From Omnitrophica WOR_2 bacterium RIFCSPLOWO2_12_FULL_51_8 (GTDB taxonomy: Bacteria; Omnitrophota; Gorgyraeia; Gygaellales; Profunditerraquicolaceae): 13,124 nucleotides of DNA. The position numbers and the translations under genes are program-made. Below the pieces are notes generated by a model that saw nothing but the letters and a program-made list of their open reading frames with translations, did not search any database and was not told where the DNA came from. Positions 1-7,392 of this stretch are shown here, in pieces. How positions within the stretch are numbered: the stretch's first letter is position 1; the number at the start of each line of letters is the position of its first letter. The stretch is taken from the NCBI GenBank assembly GCA_001805895.1, contig MHHD01000034.1, forward strand, positions 1 through 13,124, written 5' to 3'.

Positions 1-66
1 TGTAACCAATTACCTTACCTAACTACTAAACCGGCCTCCTTACCCTTACCCAGCAACCTGCAAGAT
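1..66. other. Downstream flank of efflux operon, nothing identified
   Basis: This short stretch lies after the stop codon of the RND pump gene, read on the minus strand. It contains an AAGGAGG-like string on the minus strand (positions 36-42), but no start codon follows at a usable distance. I see no hairpin followed by a T-run, so the operon terminator is either outside the window or not of the intrinsic type. Confidence 0.5.
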
Positions 67-3000
67 TTAGTTTAGCAATGCGCTACCCTCTACTTTCCGA
101 TGGAATACCGCGTACAACGTGGGGACAAAAAGCATGGTAATCAGGGTTGAGACCGAGAGCCCGCCCAGCATGGTGATCCCCAGCGGCTGCCAGACCTCCG
201 AGCCTTCGCCGCGGGAAATCGCCAGCGGCAATAATCCCACCAAGGTGGTGATTGTAGTTATCAGCACCGGTCGCAGGCGGTCCCTGCCTCCCGTAGTTAC
301 TGCCTCATACATCGTCATCCCGCGAGCTCGCAGGATGGCGATGTAACTGACTAAGACGATGGCATTATTCACCACGATCCCCATCAGCATCGCCACCCCG
401 AGGAAGGTGATGATGCTTAAAGTGGTGCCGGTAAGAATAAACCCTAAAATTACCCCGATAAAGGTAAAGGGGATGGCGAACATAATGATAAACGGGTCTA
501 AGAGCGACTCAAACTGCGCCGCCATCACCATATAGACTAGGCAAATACCCAAAATCAGTAAAAGGGCCAGGTCCTTAAAGGCCTTTCTCTGCTCTTCGGC
601 CTCGCCGCCGAAATTAATCAGGATATCCGCGGGGATAGTCAGCTTGCGCAACCCCTTTTGCAGGTCATCGATAATTTTCCCGGCGGAACGTTGGTAAGTA
701 TTGCACTCTACCCGCACGATCCTTTCGCGGTTCTGCCGCTCGATCACCTCCGGTCCCTTGGTTTCGTAAATTTTGGCAAAGTTAGAGAACTTAATCAGGC
801 TGCGGGTTGCCCCTTCCAAGAGCGGGGAGCGTTCCAGCGGCTCAAAAGAGGTCTTCTCTTTCGGCAAAGGCGCGATCACCGAAAGGTTCTCGATGTCCTC
901 TATTTTCTGGCGCGATGACTCCTGCAGGCGCACATAAATATCGTAGGTCTTGCCCTTTTCGCGGTATTTGCTAGCAGTGGAACCCTGGATAAAAGTCTTT
1001 AAGGTATCGGCGATGGTATTCATATCCAGTCCCAGGGCATTGGCCTTTTGGCGGTCCACCTCGATCTTTAATTCCGGCCGGTTGGCCTCGCGCGAGATAC
1101 TGGCATCCACCGCCCCGGGGATTTTTTCCATCAGCGCCTTGATTTCCGCGGCCAGGGCGCCGGTCTCTAAGAATGAATGGCCGATGATCTCCACCTGAAT
1201 GCTCTTGCCGCCCGTCCCGGTGATCAGGCGTCCCAGGGGGTTGCCGGTAGAGATATCGGTCTTCAAGACTCCGGGAATATTTTTTATCCTGGCTCTGACT
1301 GCCTGAGCCACCTCCTTTACCGAACGCTTCCGCTTGGTCTTTGGCAGTAATTTTGCCCCGGCAGTAATAATGTGCGTGCCAGAGATATTGCCCATAGAGC
1401 GGCCGACACCGGTAACCGCACCGCTGCGCACATAATAATACCTTGCCTCCGGCACGCTATCTTTCAAGATCTTTTCAATGCGCTTAGCCGCTTGATCGGT
1501 CACCTCTAAGCGGGTGCCGATCGCCAGATGCACGGTCATCCGCAGGTCGCCGCTATCCTCCTCGGGGATGAATTCGCTGCCCACAAAACGAGCCAGTAAT
1601 AAGCTAAGGAGAAAGGCGGCGCTAAAAGAGATAAGCACCATTTTTTTGTGCTGCAGGCACCGGCCCAGGGATTTGGCGTAAAAATCTTCGGCGCGCTTAA
1701 ACCAGTTTTCCGAGAGCTGGTAAAACCTGGCGAAAAATTTGAACCTGTATTGGCCGCGGTTACGGCTGGGCCGCATCCATTGTGAGCAGAGCATCGGGCT
1801 AAAAGTTACGGCGGTAAAAAGCGAGGCCAAGAGTGTTACCGTCACCACCACTGCCAGTTCGCCGAACATAATCCCCACCACCCCGGGGAGAAAAAGCATT
1901 GGCAGGAATACTACTACCGTAGTAAAGGTGGAGGCGGCGATCGCCAGGGACATCTCTGCTGCCCCGAAAATCGCCGCTTCCTGCGGCCGCTGCCTTCGCT
2001 CCAGTCTGCGGTAGACATTATCCACCACCACGATCGCATTATCCACTACCATACCGGAGGCAATGGCCACCGAAGAAAGGCTGATAGTGTTAATCGTCTT
2101 GCCGGATAAAAACAGATAGATAAAACTGATTAAAAGCGAAAAGGGGATAGTCAGGGCAATAATCGCGCTGGGGGCGAACTGGCGCAGGAAAAACCAGACC
2201 ACCAGGATGACTAAAACGATTGCCAGCCAGACCGATGATCTCAGGGAATTCAGGGAATCAATGATGTCTCTGGAGGTATCAAAGATAATCGTCGCGCGCA
2301 CATCCCGGGGCAGGGCCTTTTTCAATTCCTCCATTTTTTTCTTCACCCGTTCAGCCACCTCCACGGTGTTGGTGCCGCTCTGCTTCTGCACCATCATGAT
2401 CAGGCCTGGCTGCTCGTTGATGCGCACGATACTGGTAACTTCCTTGAAGCTATCCTCAACGCGCGCCACGTCTTTTAAATAGACCGGCTGATTGTTGCGT
2501 TTGCCTAAAATCACCCGGTTAATTTCTTCCGGCGCGGCAAATTCGCCCGGCAGCCGGATAAAATAATCCGTCAGGCCGGTCTTTAAGTTCCCCAGGGGCT
2601 GGGTAACATTTTCCTGTTTTAAGGTATTGCGGATATCCAGGATAGAGAAGCCGTATCCTTCTAAGCGCCGGCGGTCCAGCCAGATATTAATCTGCCGCTG
2701 CAGGCCTCCGCCCTGGATTAAAACCGTGCCCACGCCGGGCAGCTGCCGCAAGGCATCGCCCACCCGTTTATCAATCAAATCATATAGCTCCGGATAATGT
2801 TCTCTGGCGGTGATGCCCATCACGATGATCGGGATATTGGCGGTGTTAAATTTAAAGAGGAAGGGATTGTCCATTTCATCCGGGATGTCCGGCAGGACGC
2901 GCTTGGCCAGATCAATGCGGTCGCGGATGTCATTGGAGGCCTCATCAAGGTTAGTGCCCCAGATGAATTTCAGGGAAATTACCGAAGCGCCCTCCGCAGA

Positions 3001-3249
3001 AGTAGAGGTGATTTTTTCCAGGCCGGGCGTAGTGCCCAGCTGGTTCTCCAGCTCCTCGGTAACCTTGATCTCTACATCCTCGGGGCTGGCGCCGGGATAA
3101 TTGGTGATCACCGTGATAATCGGCGGTTCGATCTCCGGAAGCATATCTATGCCGATGCGGGTAAAGCTGTAAAGCGCCAGGATGATAATCGAGGAAAAAA
3201 TCATCAGGTTGGTCACCGGCTTCTTTACCCCGAATTCAGGCAGATTCAT
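67..3249 (-). CDS. RND efflux transporter permease (AcrB/HAE1-like)
   Basis: The 1060-residue product is the inner-membrane pump of a tripartite exporter and has the usual RND length. An N-terminal membrane segment (about 12-30) is followed by a large periplasmic porter domain. A bundle of helices runs from about 340 to 560, then comes a second periplasmic domain and a C-terminal helix bundle (about 880-1050). RND signatures are visible: the TM4 segment VVDNAIVVVDN (401-411), a TM10 segment GIVVNNAIVLV (957-967), and RLRPVLITT soon after. By position, AcrB Asp407 is kept (Asp403), while Asp408 becomes Asn404 and Lys940 becomes Asn961, so proton coupling must differ from AcrB. The pattern suggests the multidrug/lipophile (HAE) branch rather than the metal (CzcA) branch, but substrate cannot be read from sequence. 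The ATG directly abuts the stop codon of the adaptor gene (0-nt gap), which implies translational coupling. Confidence 0.95.
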   Translation of the reverse strand: MNLPEFGVKKPVTNLMIFSSIIILALYSFTRIGIDMLPEIEPPIITVITNYPGASPEDVEIKVTEELENQLGTTPGLEKITSTSAEGASVISLKFIWGTNLDEASNDIRDRIDLAKRVLPDIPDEMDNPFLFKFNTANIPIIVMGITAREHYPELYDLIDKRVGDALRQLPGVGTVLIQGGGLQRQINIWLDRRRLEGYGFSILDIRNTLKQENVTQPLGNLKTGLTDYFIRLPGEFAAPEEINRVILGKRNNQPVYLKDVARVEDSFKEVTSIVRINEQPGLIMMVQKQSGTNTVEVAERVKKKMEELKKALPRDVRATIIFDTSRDIIDSLNSLRSSVWLAIVLVILVVWFFLRQFAPSAIIALTIPFSLLISFIYLFLSGKTINTISLSSVAIASGMVVDNAIVVVDNVYRRLERRQRPQEAAIFGAAEMSLAIAASTFTTVVVFLPMLFLPGVVGIMFGELAVVVTVTLLASLFTAVTFSPMLCSQWMRPSRNRGQYRFKFFARFYQLSENWFKRAEDFYAKSLGRCLQHKKMVLISFSAAFLLSLLLARFVGSEFIPEEDSGDLRMTVHLAIGTRLEVTDQAAKRIEKILKDSVPEARYYYVRSGAVTGVGRSMGNISGTHIITAGAKLLPKTKRKRSVKEVAQAVRARIKNIPGVLKTDISTGNPLGRLITGTGGKSIQVEIIGHSFLETGALAAEIKALMEKIPGAVDASISREANRPELKIEVDRQKANALGLDMNTIADTLKTFIQGSTASKYREKGKTYDIYVRLQESSRQKIEDIENLSVIAPLPKEKTSFEPLERSPLLEGATRSLIKFSNFAKIYETKGPEVIERQNRERIVRVECNTYQRSAGKIIDDLQKGLRKLTIPADILINFGGEAEEQRKAFKDLALLLILGICLVYMVMAAQFESLLDPFIIMFAIPFTFIGVILGFILTGTTLSIITFLGVAMLMGIVVNNAIVLVSYIAILRARGMTMYEAVTTGGRDRLRPVLITTITTLVGLLPLAISRGEGSEVWQPLGITMLGGLSVSTLITMLFVPTLYAVFHRKVEGSALLN

Positions 3250-4125
3250 CTATTCCTCAATCTCTACGTTTACCGGCGCGCCTTCAGAGAGGCGCTGCTG
3301 GCCCATGGTTACGACCAGGTCTTGCGCCTTCAGGCCCTCTTTGACCTCATAATAGGGCCCCTGGCGCAGGCCGAGAGTAATCTGTTTTAAAACCGCCTTA
3401 TTGTTTTCTATCACGTAGACGTAGGTATGCGGCTCTTTACCGATAACCGCTTCTTGCAGGATTACCGGCGCCTCCATCCCCTGCTGGATCACTAACTTTA
3501 CCGTGGCAAACATCCCGGATTGCAGCTTATGCTCAGGATTGTCCACGCTGATCTCTACCGGCGCGGTGCGCGTGCCCACATCCACCATTGGCGTAATCTT
3601 AGTTACCCTGCCGGGAAATTCCTCTTGTGGGTAGGCATCAACGGTAAGCGCGGCCTGGGCGCCGAGTGAAATTTTCGGGAGATATTTTTCCGGGATAGCC
3701 AGGTCAATCTTCACCTGGTCCATGCTCACCACCAAGGCGATGGCAGTCTGCGCAGTGACGTTCTGCCCGATATCCACGTAGACCCGGCCGACCACGCCGG
3801 TTAAAGTGCTTTCTACCGGCGCCTTTTCGAATTTCAGCCCCACCTCATCGCGATCAAGGTAAACAATCACCTCTCCTTTTTTTATTGGGCTGTTGTCTTC
3901 CTTGACTTTTTCTATTACCTTTCCGCTGACCCTGGGGTAAATCACCGCCTCGTCCTTGGCCTTGATATCCCCGATATATTCCAGGGCCTCGCTTAAGGCC
4001 TCTAATCTGGCCCTGCTGGCCTTAACCGGAATGACTTCCGGGCCATTACCTTTATCCGCCTTCCTCCCGCAGCCGAATATAAGGATTAGGAAAAGCGCGG
4101 CGATGAATATTTTGCGGCTTTGCAT
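3250..4125 (-). CDS. RND periplasmic adaptor (membrane fusion protein), hairpin-less lipoprotein
   Basis: The 291-residue product links the pump to the outer-membrane channel. It begins with a hydrophobic signal ending in a lipobox (LIFGC, Cys19), so it is probably a lipidated periplasmic protein. The first lipoyl half-motif (about 60-91, with PRVSGKV) is followed after only about 10 residues by the second half (about 101-133, with TGVVGRVYVDIGQ). The long alpha-helical hairpin that normally separates the two halves in AcrA-type adaptors is therefore missing. A beta-barrel domain (about 137-215) and a membrane-proximal domain (about 218-291) follow. Typical AcrA-type members are 350-400 residues, and the missing hairpin accounts for the difference. 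The ATG shares one base with the stop of the channel gene upstream (TGATG). Identity as an adaptor is secure; how it docks to the channel without a hairpin is open. Confidence 0.92.
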   Translation of the reverse strand: MQSRKIFIAALFLILIFGCGRKADKGNGPEVIPVKASRARLEALSEALEYIGDIKAKDEAVIYPRVSGKVIEKVKEDNSPIKKGEVIVYLDRDEVGLKFEKAPVESTLTGVVGRVYVDIGQNVTAQTAIALVVSMDQVKIDLAIPEKYLPKISLGAQAALTVDAYPQEEFPGRVTKITPMVDVGTRTAPVEISVDNPEHKLQSGMFATVKLVIQQGMEAPVILQEAVIGKEPHTYVYVIENNKAVLKQITLGLRQGPYYEVKEGLKAQDLVVTMGQQRLSEGAPVNVEIEE

Positions 4126-5417
4126 CAGGACCCTCCGGTCGCCTTTTCAAAACTGCTCTTGGCAATCAAGTAATCGTAGACCGCCTCGTTCTTCTTGAAT
4201 TGCGCCACCCCGCTTTTTAAGCCGGCGTCACTTAAGCCCAGGGTGCTGACAATCCCCTGCCGGTATTGTTCCCGGGCGCTGGATAAATTATCAATGTAAA
4301 ATTTCAAGTCGGATTCCACGGCAGCGATTTTGGCGATGCCGTCTTTCAGGGCCAGATAGGCGTCTTTGAGCTCCAGCGCGATATCCTTAATCTTTTTCTC
4401 CTTCAGCAGGCGGGTCTGCTCTAGATCCACCATTGCCTGCTCCACCTTGGCCTTGGTTTCCCAGCCGTCAAATACCGGCCAGGAAAAAGTAAGGCCGGTA
4501 GTATTGTAATCATTCCAATGCTTTGCCCCTCCGGAAGAGCTGGTAACAGTGCCGGCAGTGGCGATCGTGCCGCTGGAGGAACGGCTGAAATATTCCCAGG
4601 AGGCATAGATCGTAGGACGCCCCCCGGCCTTGGCGATTTCGATGGAATGCTTATCCGCCCTTTCCTGCGCCTCATACTGCCGGATCTCCGGCCGGTTCTT
4701 TAGCGCTAAAAGAAATGCCTGGTCAAAAGCCACCTCGCGCTCCGCATAAGCGAATTGGCCCTGCGGCCGCACCAAGACATCCTTGTCCAGATAGAGCAGG
4801 TTATTCAACAGGGCCTGGGCAGACTCTGCCTGATTCAGCGCTGCCTTATATGCCTCCTCGGCATTGCTCAAGGAGGCCTCAACCTTCAGGATTTCCGATT
4901 CCGGGACCTCCCCGGACTTGTAGCGCAGGCGGTTAAAGTCAAGGTGCGCCGCGGTATTCTCGACGATGTTGCGGTTGAGCTGTGCGTATTCCCTGGCCAA
5001 GAGCAGGGTGTAAAAGGCCTTTTCCACATTCGCCTTTAACTCCTGATTAGTCCTGTCTAAGATGCGCTGCTCAACCTCAAATTTATCGCCCTGATAGCGG
5101 ATGGTGTTGATAATTTTCCCGCCCTGGAAGAGAGTCTGTTTGACGGTGGTCTGGGTGGTGGTAAGGGCAAGGTCTTTTCGGGTGAGGCCTTTGGTGTCGG
5201 TCCAGCCGCCCAGGAAATCCAGGCTGGGAAAAACATCGGACCAGGCCTCGTTGATCTTGAATTTGGCCTTTTTTACCTCTGCGCTTTTTAAGAGGACATC
5301 CCGGTTATCGCGCAGGCCGATGGCCACTGCCTCTTCGACGGTAAGAAAGATTTCTTCGGCGCAGAAAATAGGCCCGGCAGCCAAAACTAAAATCAAGCTT
5401 AAAATTACGGCCCTCAT
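4125..5417 (-). CDS. TolC-family outer-membrane efflux channel
   Basis: The 430-residue product is an outer membrane factor of the OEP/TolC family. It has a Sec signal peptide (about 1-19, ending near FCA). Two tandem repeats of long amphipathic helices follow (about 25-215 and 235-425), as in TolC: the first opens with the typical TVEEAVAIGLRDN, and the second contains NRPEIRQYEAQ. A Ser/Gly/Thr-rich stretch near 280-300 lies where a membrane-embedded beta strand is expected. The length is normal. It sits first among the three exporter genes. The upstream small gene stops 3 nt before its ATG and no clear ribosome binding site is visible, so translation is probably coupled. With the adaptor and pump it makes a complete tripartite exporter. 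Confidence 0.93.
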   Translation of the reverse strand: MRAVILSLILVLAAGPIFCAEEIFLTVEEAVAIGLRDNRDVLLKSAEVKKAKFKINEAWSDVFPSLDFLGGWTDTKGLTRKDLALTTTQTTVKQTLFQGGKIINTIRYQGDKFEVEQRILDRTNQELKANVEKAFYTLLLAREYAQLNRNIVENTAAHLDFNRLRYKSGEVPESEILKVEASLSNAEEAYKAALNQAESAQALLNNLLYLDKDVLVRPQGQFAYAEREVAFDQAFLLALKNRPEIRQYEAQERADKHSIEIAKAGGRPTIYASWEYFSRSSSGTIATAGTVTSSSGGAKHWNDYNTTGLTFSWPVFDGWETKAKVEQAMVDLEQTRLLKEKKIKDIALELKDAYLALKDGIAKIAAVESDLKFYIDNLSSAREQYRQGIVSTLGLSDAGLKSGVAQFKKNEAVYDYLIAKSSFEKATGGS

Positions 5418-5420
5418 CGG

Positions 5421-5708
5421 CTAAAGAAGCATTGCTTTTAGGCTGGGGGCGGCCGCTAAAGCAACGGCGCTGAATGCCAACAGGAGCCAGCCCATCCTGC
5501 GGGTATTGCGCAGTTCCTTTTCCATGGAGATAGGCGCTATCCTCCAGTTGATCTTGGCGTAGAAATTGATCTCTAGGTCTATCGCATAAGCCGGGTTGCA
5601 GATAAAAAGCAGGCCGCAGTATAAACCAAAAAGCGAGATGCCTATCACAACCGGTAAGAGCGGGATGAGGGAAAGTTTGGCAATGACAATTTCAAATATT
5701 TCGATCAC
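5421..5708 (-). CDS. Small membrane protein, two predicted helices
   Basis: The 95-residue product is of unknown function. It has a long hydrophobic N-terminal segment (about 12-38), a polar middle with an aromatic FYAKINWRI stretch and a basic KELRNTRRM run, and a C-terminal hydrophobic segment (about 72-94). This suggests two membrane passes. The start is GTG (5706-5708), overlapping the TGA of the PadR gene as GTGA, with a GGAG about 6 nt upstream. Its place between the PadR regulator and the exporter suggests an accessory or signalling role with the pump. I know no family to assign; similar small membrane proteins are often encoded beside PadR genes, but no domain is recognisable here. 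Confidence 0.75.
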   Translation of the reverse strand: MIEIFEIVIAKLSLIPLLPVVIGISLFGLYCGLLFICNPAYAIDLEINFYAKINWRIAPISMEKELRNTRRMGWLLLAFSAVALAAAPSLKAMLL

Positions 5709-6223
5709 GGCAGGCTCCGGATAAGACGCTGTAAAAATTTATACTCGGCCTCCACCATCTGCAGGTTGTGCTCCGAGATATAGACCTGGGAGGGCTGTTT
5801 CTTGTTTTCCAGCGAATTGATCAGCTGCCTTAAAGAGCGGGCGAGTTTCTTTAATAGGAGGATGCGGCCGCGTAATCTGCGCCGGGCTGCTGCCGCGGGC
5901 AGATAGCGCAGGAAATACAGGCTTAAATCCAAACTGAACTGCGGGCGCTTAAAACTCAGCAGGCTTTTGTTTAAAAGCCCCCTAAACCTGTTTTCACCTT
6001 CCGGGGTCAGGTAATAGACGATGCGCTCGGGGCGCCTGCCCGGCCTGGCGGCACGTTTTGCCACCAGCCCTTTTTTCTCCAGTACCTTCAGGGGATAGTA
6101 TATCGAGATGACGTCGATTCCGGCAAAAAGGGAAATGATCTCCTTGATCTTTCTTTTTATATCGTAACCGTGCTTCGGCCCCTCTTTGAGCAGGCCTAAA
6201 AATAGCATTTCCTGTCCAATCAC
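5705..6223 (-). CDS. PadR-family transcriptional regulator
   Basis: The 172-residue product is a DNA-binding repressor-type protein. The N-terminal winged helix (about 5-80) has the family hallmarks: LFLGLLKEGPKHGYDIKRKI at the start, then SIYYPLKVLEKKGLV and a basic wing (GRRPERIVYYLTPEG). The C-terminal half is helical, as expected for the PadR dimerisation domain. The GTG start at 6221-6223 overlaps the accA stop codon (GTGA). An internal ATG six codons in (6206-6208) would start the protein at MLFLGLL, exactly where many PadR proteins begin, and is the main alternative. It lies directly upstream of the exporter genes and probably controls them, and itself, in response to a ligand. I found no ATGT-N8-ACAT operator by eye in the accA upstream region. 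Confidence 0.9.
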   Translation of the reverse strand: MIGQEMLFLGLLKEGPKHGYDIKRKIKEIISLFAGIDVISIYYPLKVLEKKGLVAKRAARPGRRPERIVYYLTPEGENRFRGLLNKSLLSFKRPQFSLDLSLYFLRYLPAAAARRRLRGRILLLKKLARSLRQLINSLENKKQPSQVYISEHNLQMVEAEYKFLQRLIRSLP

Positions 6224-7167
6224 TTTACCGCCCCAATCGACCGGAATTTCTTATATCTTAGTTTCAATAACTCATCCTTACTCAGGCCTTTTAATTCCTT
6301 CAAATTTTTCAGGATGGCCGCCTTGATATTCTGGGCCGCCTCTTGGGGATTGCGGTGCGCCCCGCCCAGGGGCTCCGGTATAATCTCGTCGATAATCCCC
6401 ATTTTTAAGAGGTCCGGGGCAGTCAACTTCAGCACCTCGGCCGCCTCCGGCGCCTTTGCCCCGTCCTTCCATAATATCGCCGCGCACCCCTCCGGCGAAA
6501 TCACCGAATAATAACCGTTCTCCATTACGCAGACCCTGTCGGCGATGCCGATGCCCAACGCGCCTCCGGAGCCGCCCTCGCCAATCACCGCCGCAACGAT
6601 CGGGGTAGCGATACTGCTCATCTCCCGTAAATTCAAGGCGATCGCCTGCGATTGCCCGCGCTCTTCCGCGCCGATCCCCGGATAGGCGCCGGGGGTATCA
6701 ATAAAAACCACGATGGGCAGGGCAAACTTTTCCGCCAGCATCATTGCCTTCAGGGCCTTGCGGTAGCCTTCAGGGTGCGCGCAGCCGAAGTTGCGTTTCA
6801 GGTTCTCCTTGGTATCCCTGCCCTTTTGGTGCCCGATGACCATGATTTTCTGGTGGTCTAATTTAGCCAGTCCGCAGACTAACGCCTTATCGTCGGCAAA
6901 GGCGCGGTCGCCGTGCAGCTCCAAAAAACCACTCATCAGCATGCTCACGTAATCCAACGTATACGGCCGGGAGGGATGCCGGGCAATCTGCACCCTCTGC
7001 CAGGCAGTCAGGCTGCTATAGGTATGCTCTTTTAAATGAGCCAGCTTTTCCTCCAGCCGCTTGACTTCCGAAGAGAGATCGATCTTTTTATCGGAGACGA
7101 AGTTCTTGAGCTCCTGGATTTTTTTCTCCAGCTCGACAATAGGTTTTTCGAAATCTAATCCGGCCAT
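6220..7167 (-). CDS. accA: Acetyl-CoA carboxylase carboxyltransferase subunit alpha
   Basis: The 315-residue product is the alpha subunit of the carboxyltransferase, which with AccD moves the carboxyl group from biotin-BCCP to acetyl-CoA to give malonyl-CoA for fatty-acid synthesis. The length matches the family (about 319 in E. coli). Visible hallmarks are the N-terminal DFEKPIVELEKKI, GHQKGRDTKEN with NFG (112-128), DTPGAYPG (157-164) and the oxyanion-hole-type GEGGSGGAL (196-204). No accD lies in the window. The ATG at 7165-7167 fits the normal N-terminus, but no Shine-Dalgarno sequence precedes it; the upstream DNA is AT-rich with a direct repeat. It overlaps the PadR gene by 4 nt, which makes it the apparent first gene of the efflux operon. 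This linkage of a housekeeping lipid gene with a pump is unusual. Confidence 0.97.
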   Translation of the reverse strand: MAGLDFEKPIVELEKKIQELKNFVSDKKIDLSSEVKRLEEKLAHLKEHTYSSLTAWQRVQIARHPSRPYTLDYVSMLMSGFLELHGDRAFADDKALVCGLAKLDHQKIMVIGHQKGRDTKENLKRNFGCAHPEGYRKALKAMMLAEKFALPIVVFIDTPGAYPGIGAEERGQSQAIALNLREMSSIATPIVAAVIGEGGSGGALGIGIADRVCVMENGYYSVISPEGCAAILWKDGAKAPEAAEVLKLTAPDLLKMGIIDEIIPEPLGGAHRNPQEAAQNIKAAILKNLKELKGLSKDELLKLRYKKFRSIGAVK

Positions 7168-7171
7168 AAAA

Positions 7172-7196
7172 TTAACGTATAGCGGTTAACGTATAG
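7172..7196. repeat. 11-bp direct repeat abutting accA start
   Basis: TTAACGTATAG occurs twice (7172-7182 and 7186-7196) with a 3-nt spacer, giving a 14-bp period. On the minus strand the copies read CTATACGTTAA, and the nearer one ends 4 nt before the accA ATG. It could be an operator, part of a promoter (TATACG resembles a -10), or a small duplication. No function is shown. Confidence 0.6.
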
Positions 7197-7251
7197 TAAA
7201 TACATAGATGAAACTAATACAAACGAACTAAATAAATTGACATATCGTATT

Positions 7252-7349
7252 GCGCAGATGATCACAGATGAGAAGATACAGATGGGCACAGATATTGTTT
7301 GATGTTATCTGTGTTCATCTTGCGTCTTTTCATCTGTGCCAATCTGTGT
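7252..7349. repeat. Long imperfect inverted repeat in accA upstream spacer
   Basis: The left arm (7252-7293) and right arm (7307-7349) pair over about 42 bp with a few mismatches and one 1-nt bulge, around a 13-nt loop. Both arms are built from recurring CACAGAT/ATCTGTG units. The structure is far longer than an intrinsic terminator and has no T-run on either side. Similar 'cacagatg' palindromes occur as dispersed intergenic repeats in many uncultured bacterial genomes (from memory). It lies between the L,D-transpeptidase stop and accA and could end or attenuate readthrough from one to the other. Confidence 0.8.
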
Positions 7350-7392
7350 ATATTCGCTGTTATATAATGTAAGAGTATTTAATGCGCTTGTA

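Noticed and set aside
2797..3390. A 197-codon open frame on the plus strand opposite the RND pump start
   Set aside because: It is antisense to a clear RND gene, has low-complexity translation and no family signature; long antisense frames are common in GC-rich coding DNA.
7168..7392. A riboswitch or CRISPR-like array in the accA upstream spacer
   Set aside because: The CACAGAT units are arranged as one inverted repeat, not regularly spaced direct repeats with unique spacers, and no known riboswitch core is visible.
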